The notes under the pieces were generated by a model, which was not told the DNA's origin, did no database searches, and saw only the letters and a list, made by a program, of their open reading frames with translations. A stretch of 64,000 nt of DNA, from assembly GCF_002127325.2 (NCBI RefSeq), contig NC_035441.2:47434663-47498662 (forward strand), in the 5' to 3' direction. Made by a program: the position numbers and the translations under genes. Shown piece after piece: positions 1 to 13,790 of the stretch; the stretch's first letter is position 1, and the number at the start of each line of letters is the position of its first letter. The stretch comes from Helianthus annuus. Its lineage: Eukaryota; Streptophyta; Magnoliopsida; Asterales; Asteraceae.

Positions 1-3000
1 TGAACCTTACGCCTTTTTTACTCTCTGATCGAGGTTCTCGGCATTGAAAAATCTTCGTAAACTAAATCACACGTGTATATGTTGACATTTAAGAGATATA
101 CAGTCAAGAAAATCAAGGGCAATGGTGATATATATGCGGATTAGACACCAAAAAAACACTCAACAAATGGCTACAATTTAAGGAATGTGCTTAGTGACGG
201 CATCAGATTCCTAACTGATGGAGAAAGGTCTGGTGGCAAGAAAAGCTGCTTCTAGGAGGTTGTCAAGTGTTTTCGCTTCGACGATTCCATTCTTGAGTGG
301 TTGGTTTGGCCCTAGTTCCTGTAACTCGAATACTAGCCCGGTATATCCCATTTTAATTTTACACCATTGTGAACCTTACGCCTTTTTTACTCTCTGATCG
401 AGGTTCTCGGCATTGAAAAATCTTCGTAAACTAAATCACACGTGTATATGTTGACATTTAAGAGATATACAGTCAAGAAAATCAAGGGCAATGGTGATAT
501 ATATGCGGATTAGACACCAAAAAAAACACTCAACAAATGGCTACAATTTAAGGAATGTGTTTAGTGACGGCATCAGATTCCTAATTGATGGAGAAAGGTC
601 TGGTGGCAAGAAAAGTCACTTCTAGAGGTTGTCAAGTGTTTTTCGCTCGACGATTCCATTCTTGGGTGGTTGGTTTGGCCCTTGTTCCTGTAACTCGAAT
701 CCTAGCCCTGTATATCCCATTTTAATTTTACACCATTGTGAACCTTACGCCTTTTTTACTCTCTGATCGAGGTTCTCGGCATTGAAAAATCTTCGTAAAC
801 TAAATCACACGTGTATATGTTGACATTTAAGAGATATACAGTCAAGAAAATCAAGGGCAATGGTGATATATATGCGGATTAGACACCAAAAAAAACACTC
901 AACAAATGGCTACAATTTAAGGAATGTGTTTAGTGACGGCATCAGATTCCTAATTGATGGAGAAAGGTCTGGTGGCAAGAAAAGCTGCTTCTAGGAGGTT
1001 GTCAAGTGTTTTCGCTCGACGATTCCATTCTTGGGTGGTTGGTTTGGCCCTTGTTCCTGTAACTCGAATCCTAGCCCGGTATATCCCATTTTAATTTTAC
1101 ACCATTGTGAACCTTACGCCTTTTTACTCTCTGATCGAGGTTCTCGGCATTGAAAAATCTTCGTAAACTAAATCACACGTGTATATGTTGACATTTAAGA
1201 GATATACAGTCAAGAAAATCAAGGGCAATGGTGATATATATGCGGATTAGACACCAAAAAAAACACTCAACAAATGGCTACAATTTAAGGAATGTGTTTA
1301 GTGACGGCATCAGATTCCTAATTGATGGAGAAAGGTCTGGTGGCAAGAAAAGCTGCTTCTAGGAGGTTGTCAAGTGTTTTCGCTCGACGATTCCATTCTT
1401 GGGTGGTTGGTTTGGCCCTTGTTCCTGTAACTCGAATCCTAGCCCGGTATATCCCATTTTAATTTTACACCATTGTGAACCTTACGCCTTTTTTACTCTC
1501 TGATCGAGGTTCTCGGCATTGAAAAATCTTCGTAAACTAAATCACACGTGTATATGTTGACATTTAAGAGATATACAGTCAAGAAAATCAAGGGCAATGG
1601 TGATATATATGCGGATTAGACACAAAAAAAACACTCAACAAATGGCTACAATTTAAGGAATGTGTTTAGTGACGGCATCAGATTCCTAATTGATGGAGAA
1701 AGGTCTGTGGCAAGAAAAGCTGCTTCTAGGAGGTTGTCAAGTGTTTTCGCTCGACGATTCCATTCTTGGTGGTTGGTTTGGCCCTTGTTCCTGTAACTCG
1801 AATCCTAGCCCGGTATATCCCATTTTAATTTTACACCATTGTGAACCTTACGCCTTTTTTACTCTCTGATCGAGGTTCTCGGCATTGAAAAATCTTCGTA
1901 AACTAAATCACACGTGTATATGTTGACATTTAAGAGATATACAGTCAAGAAAATCAAGGGCAATGGTGATATATATGCGGATTAGACACCAAAAAAAACA
2001 CTCAACAAATGGCTACAATTTAAGGAATGTGTTTAGTGACGGCATCAGATTCCTAATTGATGTAGAAAGGTCTGGTGGCAAGAAAAGCTGCTTCCTAGGA
2101 GGTTGTCAAGTGTTTTCGCTCGACGATTCCATTCTTGGGTGGTTGGTTTGGCCCTTGTTCCTGTAACTCGAATCCTAGCCCGGTATATCCCATTTTAATT
2201 TTACACCATTGTGAACCTTACGCCTTTTTTACTCTCTGATCGAGGTTCTCGGCATTGAAAAATCTTCGTAAACTAAATCACACGTGTATATGTTGACATT
2301 TAAGAGATATACAGTCAAGAAAATCAAGGGCAATGGTGATATATATGCGGATTAGACACCAAAAAAAACACTCAACAAATGGCTACAATTTAAGGAATGT
2401 GTTTAGTGACGGCATCAGATTCCTAATTGATGGAGAAAGGTCTGGTGGCAAGAAAAGCTGCTTCTAGGAGGTTGTCAAGTGTTTTCGCTCGACGATTCCA
2501 TTCTTGGGTGGTTGGTTTGGCCCTTGTTCCTGTAACTCGAATCCTAGCCCGGTATATCCCATTTTAATTTTACACCATTGTGAACCTTACGCCTTTTTTA
2601 CTCTCTGATCGAGGTTCTCGGCATTGAAAAATCTTCGTAAACTAAATCACACGTGTATATGTTGACATTTAAGAGATATACAGTCAAGAAAATCAAGGGC
2701 AATGGTGATATATATGCGGATTAGACACCAAAAAAAAACACTCAACAAATGGCTACAATTTAAGGAATGTGTTTAGTGACGGCATCAGATTCCTAATTGA
2801 TGGAGAAAGGTCTGGTGGCAAGAAAAGCTGCTTCAGGAGGTTGTCAAGTGTTTTCGCTCGACGATTCCATTCTTGGGTGGTTGGTTTGGCCCTTGTTCCT
2901 GTAACTCGAATCCTAGCCCGGTATATCCCATTTTAATTTTACACCATTGTGAACCTTACGCCTTTTTTACTCTCTGATCGAGGTTCTCGGCATTGAAAAA

Positions 3001-6000
3001 TCTTCGTAAACTAAATCACACGTGTATATGTTGACATTTAAGAGATATACAGTCAAGAAAATCAAGGGCAATGGTGATATATATGCGGATTAGACACCAA
3101 AAAAACACTCAACAAATGGCTACAATTTAAGGAATGTGTTTAGTGACGGCATCAGATTCCTAATTGATGGAGAAAGGTCTGGTGGCAAGAAAAGCTGCTT
3201 CTAGGAGGTTGTCAAGTGTTTTCGCTCGACGATTCCATTCTTGGGTGGTTGGTTTGGCCCTTGTTCCTGTAACTCGAATCCTAGCCCGGTATATCCCATT
3301 TTAATTTTACACCATTGTGAACCTTACGCCTTTTTACTCTCTGATCGAGGTTCTCGGCATTGAAAAATCTTCGTAAACTAAATCACACGTGTATATGTTG
3401 ACATTTAAGAGATATACAATCAAGAAAATCAAGGGCAATGGTGATATATATGCGGATTAGACACCAAAAAAAACACTCAACAAATGGCTACAATTTAAGG
3501 AATGTGTTTAGTGACGGCATCAGATTCCTAATTGATGGAGAAAGGTCTGGTGGCAAGAAAAGCTGCTTCTAGGAAGGTTGTCAAGTGTTTTCGCTCGACG
3601 ATTCCATTCTTGGGTGGTTGGTTTGGCCCTTGTTCCTGTAACTCGAATCCTAGCCCGATATATCCCATTTTAATTTTACACCATTGTGAACCTTACGCCT
3701 TTTTTACTCTCTGATCGAGGTTCTCGGCATTGAAAAATCTTCGTAAACTAAATCACACGTGTATATGTTGACATTTAAGAGATATACAGTCAAGAAAATC
3801 AAGGGCAAATGGTGATATATATGCGGATTAGACACCAAAAAAAACACTCAACAAATGGCTACAATTTAAGGAATGTGTTTAGTGACGGCATCAGATTCCT
3901 AATTGATGGAGAAAGGTCTGGTGGCAAGAAAAGCTGCTTCTAGGAGGTTGTCAAGTGTTTTCGCTCGACGATTCCATTCTTGGGTGGTTGGTTTGGCCCT
4001 TGTTCCTGTAACTCGAATCCTAGCCCGGTATATCCCATTTTAATTTTACACCATTGTGAACCTTACGCCTTTTTTACTCTCTGATCGAGGTTCTCGGCAT
4101 TGAAAAATCTTCGTAAACTAAATCACACGTGTATATGTTGACATTTAAGAGATATACAGTCAAGAAAATCAAGGGCAATGGTGATATATATGCGGATTAG
4201 ACACCAAAAAAAACACTCAACAAATGGCTACAATTTAAGGAATGTGTTTAGTGACGGCATCAGATTCCTAATTGATGGAGAAAGGTCTGGTGGCAAGAAA
4301 AGCTGCTTCTAGGAGGTTGTCAAGTGTTTTCGCTCGACGATTCCATTCTTGGGTGGTTGGTTTGGCCCTTGTTCCTGTAACTCGAATCCTAGCCCGGTAT
4401 ATCCCATTTTAATTTTACACCATTGTGAACCTTACGCCTTTTTTACTCTCTGATCGAGGTTCTCGGCATTGAAAAATCTTCGTAAACTAAATCACACGTG
4501 TATATGTTGACATTTAAGAGATATACAGTCAAGAAAATCAAGGGCAATGGTGATATATATGCGGATTAGACACCAAAAAAAAACACTCAACAAATGGCTA
4601 CAATTTAAGGAATGTGTTTAGTGACGGCATCAGATTCCTAATTGATGGAGAAAGGTCTGGTGGCAAGAAAAGCTGCTTCTAGGAGGTTGTCAAGTGTTTT
4701 CGCTCGACGATTCCATTCTTGGGTGGTTGTTTGGCCCTTGTTCCTGTAACTCGAATCCTAGCCCGGTATATCCCATTTAATTTTACACCATTGTGAACCT
4801 TACGCCTTTTTTACTCTCTGATCGAGGTTCTCGCATTGAAAAATCTTCGTAAACTAAATCACACGTGTATATGTTGACATTTAAGAGATATACAGTCAAG
4901 AAAATCAAGGGCAATGGTGATATATATGCGGATTAGACACCAAAAAAAAACACTCAACAAATGGCTACAATTTAAGGAATGTGTTTAGTGACGGCATCAG
5001 ATTCCTAATTGATGGAGAAAGGTCTGGTGGCAAGAAAAGCTGCTTCTAGGAGGTTGTCAAGTGTTTTCGCTCGACGATTCCATTCTTGGGTGGTTGGTTT
5101 GGCCCTTGTTCCTGTAACTCGAATCCTAGCCCGGTATATCCCATTTTAATTTTACACCATTGTGAACCTTACGCCTTTTTTACTCTCTGATCGAGGTTCT
5201 CGGCATTGAAAAATCTTCGTAAACTAAATCACACGTGTATATGTTGACATTTAAGAGATATACAGTCAAGAAAATCAAGGGCAATGGTGATATATATGCG
5301 GATTAGACACCAAAAAAAACACTCAACAAATAGCTACAATTTAAGGAATGTGTTTAGTGACGGCATCAGATTCCTAATTGATGGAGAAAGGTCTGGTGGC
5401 AAGAAAAGCTGCTTCTAGGAGGTTGTCAAGTGTTTCGCTCGACGATTCCATTCTTGGGTGGTTGGTTTGGCCCTTGTTCCTGTAACTCGAATCCTAGCCC
5501 GGTATATCCCATTTTAATTTTACACCATTGTGAACCTTACGCCTTTTTTACTCTCTGATCGAGGTTCTCGGCATTGAAAAATCTTCGTAAACTAAATCAC
5601 ACGTGTATATGTTGACATTTAAGAGATATACAGTCAAGAAAATCAAGGGCAATGGTGATATATATGCGGATTAGACACCAAAAAAAAACACTCAACAAAT
5701 GGCTACAATTTAAGGAATGTGTTTAGTGACGGCATCAGATTCCTAATTGATGGAGAAAGGTCTGGTGGCAAGAAAAGCTGCTTCTAGGAGGTTGTCAAGT
5801 GTTTTCGCTCGACGATTCCATTCTTGGGTGGTTGGTTTGGCCCTTGTTCCTGTAACTCGAATCCTAGCCCGGTATATCCCATTTTAATTTTACACCATTG
5901 TGAACCTTACGCCTTTTTTACTCTCTGATCGAGGTTCTCGGCATTGAAAAATCTTCGTAAACTAAATCACACGTGTATATGTTGACATTTAAGAGATATA

Positions 6001-9000
6001 CAGTCAAGAAAATCAAGGGCAATGGTGATATATATGCGGATTAGACACCAAAAAAAAACACTCAACAAATGGCTACAATTTAAGGAATGTGTTTAGTGAC
6101 GGCATCAGATTCCTAATTGATGGAGAAAGGTCTGGTGGCAAGAAAAGCTGCTTCTAGGAGGTTGTCAAGTGTTTTCGCTCGACGATTCCATTCTTGGGTG
6201 GTTGGTTTGGCCCTTGTTCCTGTAACTCGAATCCTAGCCCGGTATATCCCATTTTAATTTTACACCATTGTGAACCTTACACCTTTTTTACTCTCTGATC
6301 GAGGTTCTCGGCATTGAAAAATCTTCGTAAACTAAATCACACGTGTATATGTTGACATTTAAGAGATATACAGTCAAGAAAATCAAGGGCAATGGTGATA
6401 TATATGCGGATTAGACACCAAAAAAAAACACTCAAAAAATGGCTACAATTTAAGGAATGTGTTTAGTGACGGCATCAGATTCCTAATTGATGGAGAAAGG
6501 TCTGGTGGCAAGAAAAGCTGCTTCTAGGAGGTTGTCAAGTGTTTTCGCTCGACGATTCCATTCTTGGGTGGTTGGTTGGCCCTTGTTCCTGTAACTCGAA
6601 TCCTAGCCCGGTATATCCCATTTTAATTTTACACCATTGTGAACCTTACGCCTTTTTTACTCTCTGATCGAGGTTCTCGGCATTGAAAAATCTTCGTAAA
6701 CTAAATCACACGTGTATATGTTGACATTTAAGAGATATACAGTCAAGAAAATCAAGGGCAATGGTGATATATATGCGGATTAGACACCAAAAAAAACACT
6801 CAACAAATGGCTACAATTTAAGGAATGTGTTTAGTGACGGCATCAGATTCCTAATTGATGGAGAAAGGTCTGGTGGCAAGAAAAGCTGCTTCTAGGAGGT
6901 TGTCAAGTGTTTTCGCTCGACGATTCCATTCTTGGGTGGTTGGTTTGGCCCTTGTTCCTGTAACTCGAATCCTAGCCCGGTATATCCCATTTTAATTTTA
7001 CACCATTGTGAACCTTACGCCTTTTTTACTCTCTGATCGAGGTTCTCGGCATTGAAAAATCTTCGTAAACTAAATCACACGTGTATATGTTGACATTTAA
7101 GAGATATACAGTCAAGAAAATCAAGGGCAATGGTGATATATATGCGGATTAGACACCAAAAAAAAACACTCAACAAATGGCTACAATTTAAGGAATGTGT
7201 TTAGTGACGGCATCAGATTCCTAATTGATGGAGAAAGGTCTGGTGGCAAGAAAAGCTGCTTCTAGGAGGTTGTCAAGTGTTTTCGCTCGACGATTCCATT
7301 CTTGGGTGGTTGGTTTGGCCCTTGTTCCTGTAACTCGAATCCTAGCCCGGTATATCCCATTTTAATTTTACACCATTGTGAACCTTACGCCTTTTTTACT
7401 CTCTGATCGAGGTTCTCGCATTGAAAAATCTTCGTAAACTAAATCACACGTGTATATGTTGACATTTAAGAGATATACAGTCAAGAAAATCAAGGGCAAT
7501 GGTGATATATATGCGGATTAGACACCAAAAAAAAACACTCAACAAATGGCTACAATTTAAGGAATGTGTTTAGTGACGGCATCAGATTCCTAATTGATGG
7601 AGAAAGGTCTGGTGGCAAGAAAAGCTGCTTCTAGGAGGTTGTCAAGTGTTTTCGCTCGACGATTCCATTCTTGGGTGGTTGGTTTGGCCCTTGTTCCTGT
7701 AACTCGAATCCTAGCCCGGTATATCCCATTTTAATTTTACACCATTGTGAACCTTACGCCTTTTTTACTCTCTGATCGAGGTTCTCGGCATTGAAAAATC
7801 TTCGTAAACTAAATCACACGTGTATATGTTGACATTTAAGAGATATACAGTCAAGAAAATCAAGGGCAATGGTGATATATATGCGGATTAGACACCAAAA
7901 AAAACACTCAACAAATGGCTACAATTTAAGGAATGTGTTTAGTGACGGCATCAGATTCCTAATTGATGGAGAAAGGTCTGGTGGCAAGAAAAGCTGCTTC
8001 TAGGAGGTTGTCAAGTGTTTTCGCTCGACGATTCCATTCTTGGGTGGTTGGTTTGGCCCTTGTTCCTGTAACTCGAATCCTAGCCCGGTATATCCCATTT
8101 TAATTTTACACCATTGTGAACCTTACGCCTTTTTTACTCTCTGATCGAGGTTCTCGGCATTGAAAAATCTTCGTAAACTAAATCACACGTGTATATGTTG
8201 ACATTTAAGAGATATACAGTCAAGAAAATCAAGGCAATGGTGATATATATGCGGATTAGACACCAAAAAAAAACACTCAACAAATGGCTACAATTTAAGG
8301 AATGTGTTTAGTGACGGCATCAGATTCCTAATTGATGGAGAAAGGTCTGGTGGCAAGAAAAGCTGCTTCTAGGAGGTTGTCAAGTGTTTTCGCTCGACGA
8401 TTCCATTCTTGGGTGGTTGGTTTGGCCCTTGTTCCTGTAACTCGAATCCTAGCCCGGTATATCCCATTTTAATTTTACACCATTGTGAACCTTACGCCTT
8501 TTTTACTCTCTGATCGAGGTTCTCGGCATTGAAAAATCTTCGTAAACTAAATCACACGTGTATATGTTGACATTTAAGAGATATACAGTCAAGAAAATCA
8601 AGGCAATGGTGATATATATGCGGATTAGACACCAAAAAAAAACACTCAACAAATGGCTACAATTTAAGGAATGTGTTTAGTGACGGCATCAGATTCCTAA
8701 TTGATGGAGAAAGGTCTGGTGGCAAGAAAAGCTGCTTCTAGGAGGTTGTCAAGTGTTTTCGCTCGACGATTCCATTCTTGGGTGGTTGGTTTGGCCCTTG
8801 TTCCTGTAACTCGAATCCTAGCCCGGTATATCCCATTTTAATTTTACACCATTGTGAACCTTACGCCTTTTTTACTCTCTGATCGAGGTTCTCGGCATTG
8901 AAAAATCTTCGTAAACTAAATCACACGTGTATATGTTGACATTTAAGAGATATACAGTGAAGAAAATCAAGGCAATGGTGATATATATGCGGATTAGACA

Positions 9001-11190
9001 CCAAAAAAAACACTCAACAAATGGCTACAATTTAAGGAATGTGTTTAGTGACGGCATCAGATTCCTAATTGATGGAGAAAGGTCTGGTGGCAAGAAAAGC
9101 TGCTTCTAGGAGGTTGTCAAGTGTTTTCGCTCGACGATTCCATTCTTGGGTGGTTGGTTTGGCCCTTGTTCCTGTAACTCGAATCCTAGCCCGGTATATC
9201 CCATTTTAATTTTACACCATTGTGAACCTTACGCCTTTTTTACTCTCTGATCGAGGTTCTCGGCATTGAAAAATCTTCGTAAACTAAATCACACGTGTAT
9301 ATGTTGACATTTAAGAGATATACAGTCAAGAAAATCAAGGGCAATGGTGATATATATGCGGATTAGACACCAAAAAAAAACACTCAACAAATGGCTACAA
9401 TTTAAGGAATGTGTTTAGTGACGGCATCAGATTCCTAATTGATGGAGAAAGGTCTGGTGGCAAGAAAAGCTGCTTCTAGGAGGTTGTCAAGTGTTTTCGC
9501 TCGACGATTCCATTCTTGGGTGGTTGGTTTGGCCCTTGTTCCTGTAACTCGAATCCTAGCCCGGTATATCCCATTTTAATTTTACACCATTGTGAACCTT
9601 ACGCCTTTTTTACTCTCTGATCGAGGTTCTCGGCATTGAAAAATCTTCGTAAACTAAATCACACGTGTATATGTTGACATTTAAGAGATATACAGTCAAG
9701 AAAATCAAGGGCAATGGTGATATATATGCGGATTAGACACCAAAAAAAAACACTCAACAAATGGCTACAATTTAAGGAATGTGTTTAGTGACGGCATCAG
9801 ATTCCTAATTGATGGAGAAAGGTCTGGTGGCAAGAAAAGCTGCTTCTAGGAGGTTGTCAAGTGTTTTCGCTCGACGATTCCATTCTTGGGTGGTTGGTTT
9901 GGCCCTTGTTCCTGTAACTCGAATCCTAGCCCGGTATATCCCATTTTAATTTTACACCATTGTGAACCTTACGCCTTTTTTACTCTCTGATCGAGGTTCT
10001 CGGCATTGAAAAATCTTCGTAAACTAAATCACACGTGTATATGTTGACATTTAAGAGATATACAGTCAAGAAAATCAAGGGCAATGGTGATATATATGCG
10101 GATTAGACACCAAAAAAAACACTCAACAAATGGCTACAATTTAAGGAATGTGTTTAGTGACGGCATCAGATTCCTAATTGATGGAGAAAGGTCTGGTGGC
10201 AAGAAAAGCTGCTTCTAGGAGGTTGTCAAGTGTTTTCGCTCGACGATTCCATTCTTGGGTGGTTGGTTTGGCCCTTGTTCCTGTAACTCGAATCCTAGCC
10301 CGGTATATCCCATTTTAATTTTACACCATTGTGAACCTTACGCCTTTTTTACTCTCTGATCGAGGTTCTCGGCATTGAAAAATCTTCGTAAACTAAATCA
10401 CACGTGTATATGTTGACATTTAAGAGATATACAGTCAAGAAAATCAAGGGCAATGGTGATATATATGCGGATTAGACACCAAAAAAAACACTCAACAAAT
10501 GGCTACAATTTAAGGAATGTGTTTAGTGACGGCATCAGATTCCTAATTGATGGAGAAAGGTCTGGTGGCAAGAAAAGCTGCTTCTAGGAGGTTGTCAAGT
10601 GTTTTCGCTCGACGATTCCATTCTTGGGTGGTTGGTTTGGCCCTTGTTCCTGTAACTCGAATCCTAGCCCGGTATATCCCATTTTAATTTTACACCATTG
10701 TGAACCTTACGCCTTTTTTACTCTCTGATCGAGGTTCTCGGCATTGAAAAATCTTCGTAAACTAAATCACACGTGTATATGTTGACATTTAAGAGATATA
10801 CAGTCAAGAAAATCAAGGGCAATGGTGATATATATGCGGATTAGACACCAAAAAAAACACTCAACAAATGGCTACAATTTAAGGAATGTGTTTAGTGACG
10901 GCATCAGATTCCTAATTGATGGAGAAAGGTCTGGTGGCAAGAAAAGCTGCTTCTAGGAGGTTGTCAAGTGTTTTCGCTCGACGATTCCATTCTTGGGTGG
11001 TTGGTTTGGCCCTTGTTCCTGTAACTCGAATCCTAGCCCGGTATATCCCATTTTAATTTTACACCATTGTGAACCTTACGCCTTTTTTACTCTCTGATCG
11101 AGGTTCTCGGCATTGAAAAATCTTCGTAAACTAAATCACACGTGTATATGTTGACATTTAAGAGATATACAGTCAAGAAAATCAAGGGCA
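1..11190. repeat. Homogeneous block of ~370-bp satellite monomers
   Basis: About 30 head-to-tail monomers. The phrase GTGAACCTTACGCC recurs near 370, 739, 1108 and onward, giving a period of 369-371 bp. Neighbouring monomers differ by only a few bases. Most length change sits in an A-tract (A6 to A9) before CACTCAAC and in single-base losses. Each monomer carries ACACGTGT, an 8-bp palindrome containing the G-box core CACGTG (70-75 in the first monomer), and the arms GTATAT / ATATAC about 20 bp apart. The monomer is close to two nucleosome repeats long, as many plant satellites are. An in-frame TAG (in CTTCTAGG) closes the best reading frame in most copies, so I see no coding function. Near-identity over 11 kb implies recent amplification or conversion. 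Confidence 0.97.
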
Positions 11191-11800
11191 ATGGTGATAT
11201 ATATGCGGATTAGACACCAAAAAAAATACTCAAAAAATGGCTACAATTTAAGGAATGTGTTTAGTGACGGCATCAGATTCCTAATTGATGTAGAAAGGTC
11301 TGGTGGCAAGAAAAGCTGCTTCCTGGTAGTTGTCAAGTGTTTTCGCTTGACGATTCCATTCTTGGGAGGTTGGTTTGGCCCTTGTTCCTGTAACTCGAAT
11401 CCTAGCCCGGTATATCCCATTTTAGTTTTACACCATTGTGAACCACACTCCTTTTTTACTCTCTGATCGAGGTTCTCGGCATTGAAAAATCTTCCTAAAC
11501 TAAATCACACGTGTATATGTTGACATTTAGGAGATATACAGTCAAGAAAATCAAGGGCAATGGTGATATATATGCGGATTAGACACCAGAAAAAAAGTCA
11601 ATAAATGGCTACAATTTAAGGAATGTGTTTAGTGACGGAATCAGATTTCTAATTGATGGAGAAAGGTTTGGTGGCAAGAAAAGCTGCTTCTAGAAGGTTG
11701 TCAAGTGTTTTCGCTCGACGATTCCATTCTTGGGTGGTTGGTTTGGCCCTTGTTCCTGTAACTCGAATCCTAGCCCGGTATATCCCATTTTAGTTTTACA
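11191..11800. repeat. Two variant satellite monomers (types A and X)
   Basis: Inside the homogeneous array sit two adjacent divergent monomers. The first carries the A-type marks GATGTAGAAAGG, CTTCCTGGTAGTTG and CTTGGGAGGTTGG, otherwise found from 16060 onward. The second carries the X-type marks ACCAGAAAAAAAG, GACGGAATCAGATTTC and CTAGAAGG, which recur near 13800 and after 61973. The standard type resumes afterwards. This shows exchange between satellite sub-families. Confidence 0.85.
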
Positions 11801-13790
11801 CCATTGTGAACCTTACGCCTTTTTTACTCTCTGATCGAGGTTCTCGGCATTGAAAAATCTTCGTAAACTAAATCACACGTGTATATGTTGACATTTAAGA
11901 GATATACAGTCAAGAAAATCAAGGGCAATGGTGATATATATGCGGATTAGACACCAAAAAAAAACACTCAACAAATGGCTACAATTTAAGGAATGTGTTT
12001 AGTGACGGCATCAGATTCCTAATTGATGGAGAAAGGTCTGGTGGCAAGAAAAGCTGCTTCTAGGAGGTTGTCAAGTGTTTTCGCTCGACGATTCCATTCT
12101 TGGGTGGTTGGTTTGGCCCTTGTTCCTGTAACTCGAATCCTAGCCCGGTATATCCCATTTTAATTTTACACCATTGTGAACCTTACGCCTTTTTTACTCT
12201 CTGATCGAGGTTCTCGGCATTGAAAAATCTTCGTAAACTAAATCACACGTGTATATGTTGACATTTAAGAGATATACAGTCAAGAAAATCAAGGGCAATG
12301 GTGATATATATGCGGATTAGACACCAAAAAAAAACACTCAACAAATGGCTACAATTTAAGGAATGTGTTTAGTGACGACATCAGATTCCTAATTGATGGA
12401 GAAAGGTCTGGTGGCAAGAAAAGCTGCTTCTAGGAGGTTGTCAAGTGTTTTCGCTCGACGATTCCATTCTTGGGTGGTTGGTTTGGCCCTTGTTCCTGTA
12501 ACTCGAATCCTAGCCCGGTATATCCCATTTTAATTTTACACCATTGTGAACCTTACGCCTTTTTTACTCTCTGATCGAGGTTCTCGGCATTGAAAAATCT
12601 TCGTAAACTAAATCACACGTGTATATGTTGACATTTAAGAGATATACAGTCAAGAAAATCAAGGGCAATGGTGATATATATGCGGATTAGACACAAAAAA
12701 AAACACTCAACAAATGGCTACAATTTAAGGAATGTGTTTAGTGACGGCATCAGATTCCTAATTGATGGAGAAAGGTCTGGTGGCAAGAAAAGCTGCTTCT
12801 AGGAGGTTGTCAAGTGTTTTCGCTCGACGATTCCATTCTTGGGTGGTTGGTTTGGCCCTTGTTCCTGTAACTCGAATCCTAGCCCGGTATATCCCATTTT
12901 AATTTTACACCATTGTGAACCTTACGCCTTTTTTACTCTCTGATCGAGGTTCTCGGCATTGAAAAATCTTCGTAAACTAAATCACACGTGTATATGTTGA
13001 CATTTAAGAGATATACAGTCAAGAAAATCAAGGGCAATGGTGATATATATGCGGATTAGACACCAAAAATAAACACTCAACAAATGGCTACAATTTAAGG
13101 AATGTGTTTAGTGACGGCATCAGATTCCTAATTGATGGAGAAAGGTCTGGTGGCAAGAAAAGCTGCTTCTAGGAGGTTGTCAAGTGTTTTCGCTCGACGA
13201 TTCCATTCTTGGGTGGTTGGTTTGGCCCTTGTTCCTGTAACTCGAATCCTAGCCCGGTATATCCCATTTTAATTTTACACCATTGTGAACCTTACGCCTT
13301 TTTTACTCTCTGATCGAGGTTCTCGGCATTGAAAAATCTTCGTAAACTAAATCACACGTGTATATGTTGACATTTAAGAGATATACAGTCAAGAAATCAA
13401 GGGCAATGGTGATATATATGTGGATTAGACACCAAAAAAAAACACTCAACAAATGGCTACAATTTAAGGAATGTGTTTAGTGACGGCATCAGATTCCTAA
13501 TTGATGGAGAAAGGTCTTGTGGCAAGAAAAGCTGCTTCTAGGAGGTTGTCAAGTGTTTTCACTCGACGATTCCATTCTTGGGTGGTTGGTTTGGCCCTTG
13601 TTCCTGTAACTCGAATCCTAGCCCGGTATATCCCATTTTAATTTTACACCATTGTGAACCTTACGCCTTTTTTACTCTCTGATCGAGGTTCTCGGCATTG
13701 AAAAATCTTCGTAAACTAAATCACACGTGTATATGTTGACATTTAAGAGATATACAGTCAAGAAAATCAAGGGCAATGGTGATATATATA
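11801..13790. repeat. Homogeneous satellite block, second part
   Basis: About five monomers of the same standard type as 1-11190, with isolated changes such as GACGACATC near 12376, a T inside the A-tract near 13069 and TGTGGATTAG near 13420. The block continues the array after the A and X pair. Confidence 0.93.

Noticed and set aside
1963..11466. Short ORFs of 60-91 codons in the standard satellite
   Set aside because: They occur only where a monomer lost its usual stop by an indel or substitution; the frame changes between monomers.
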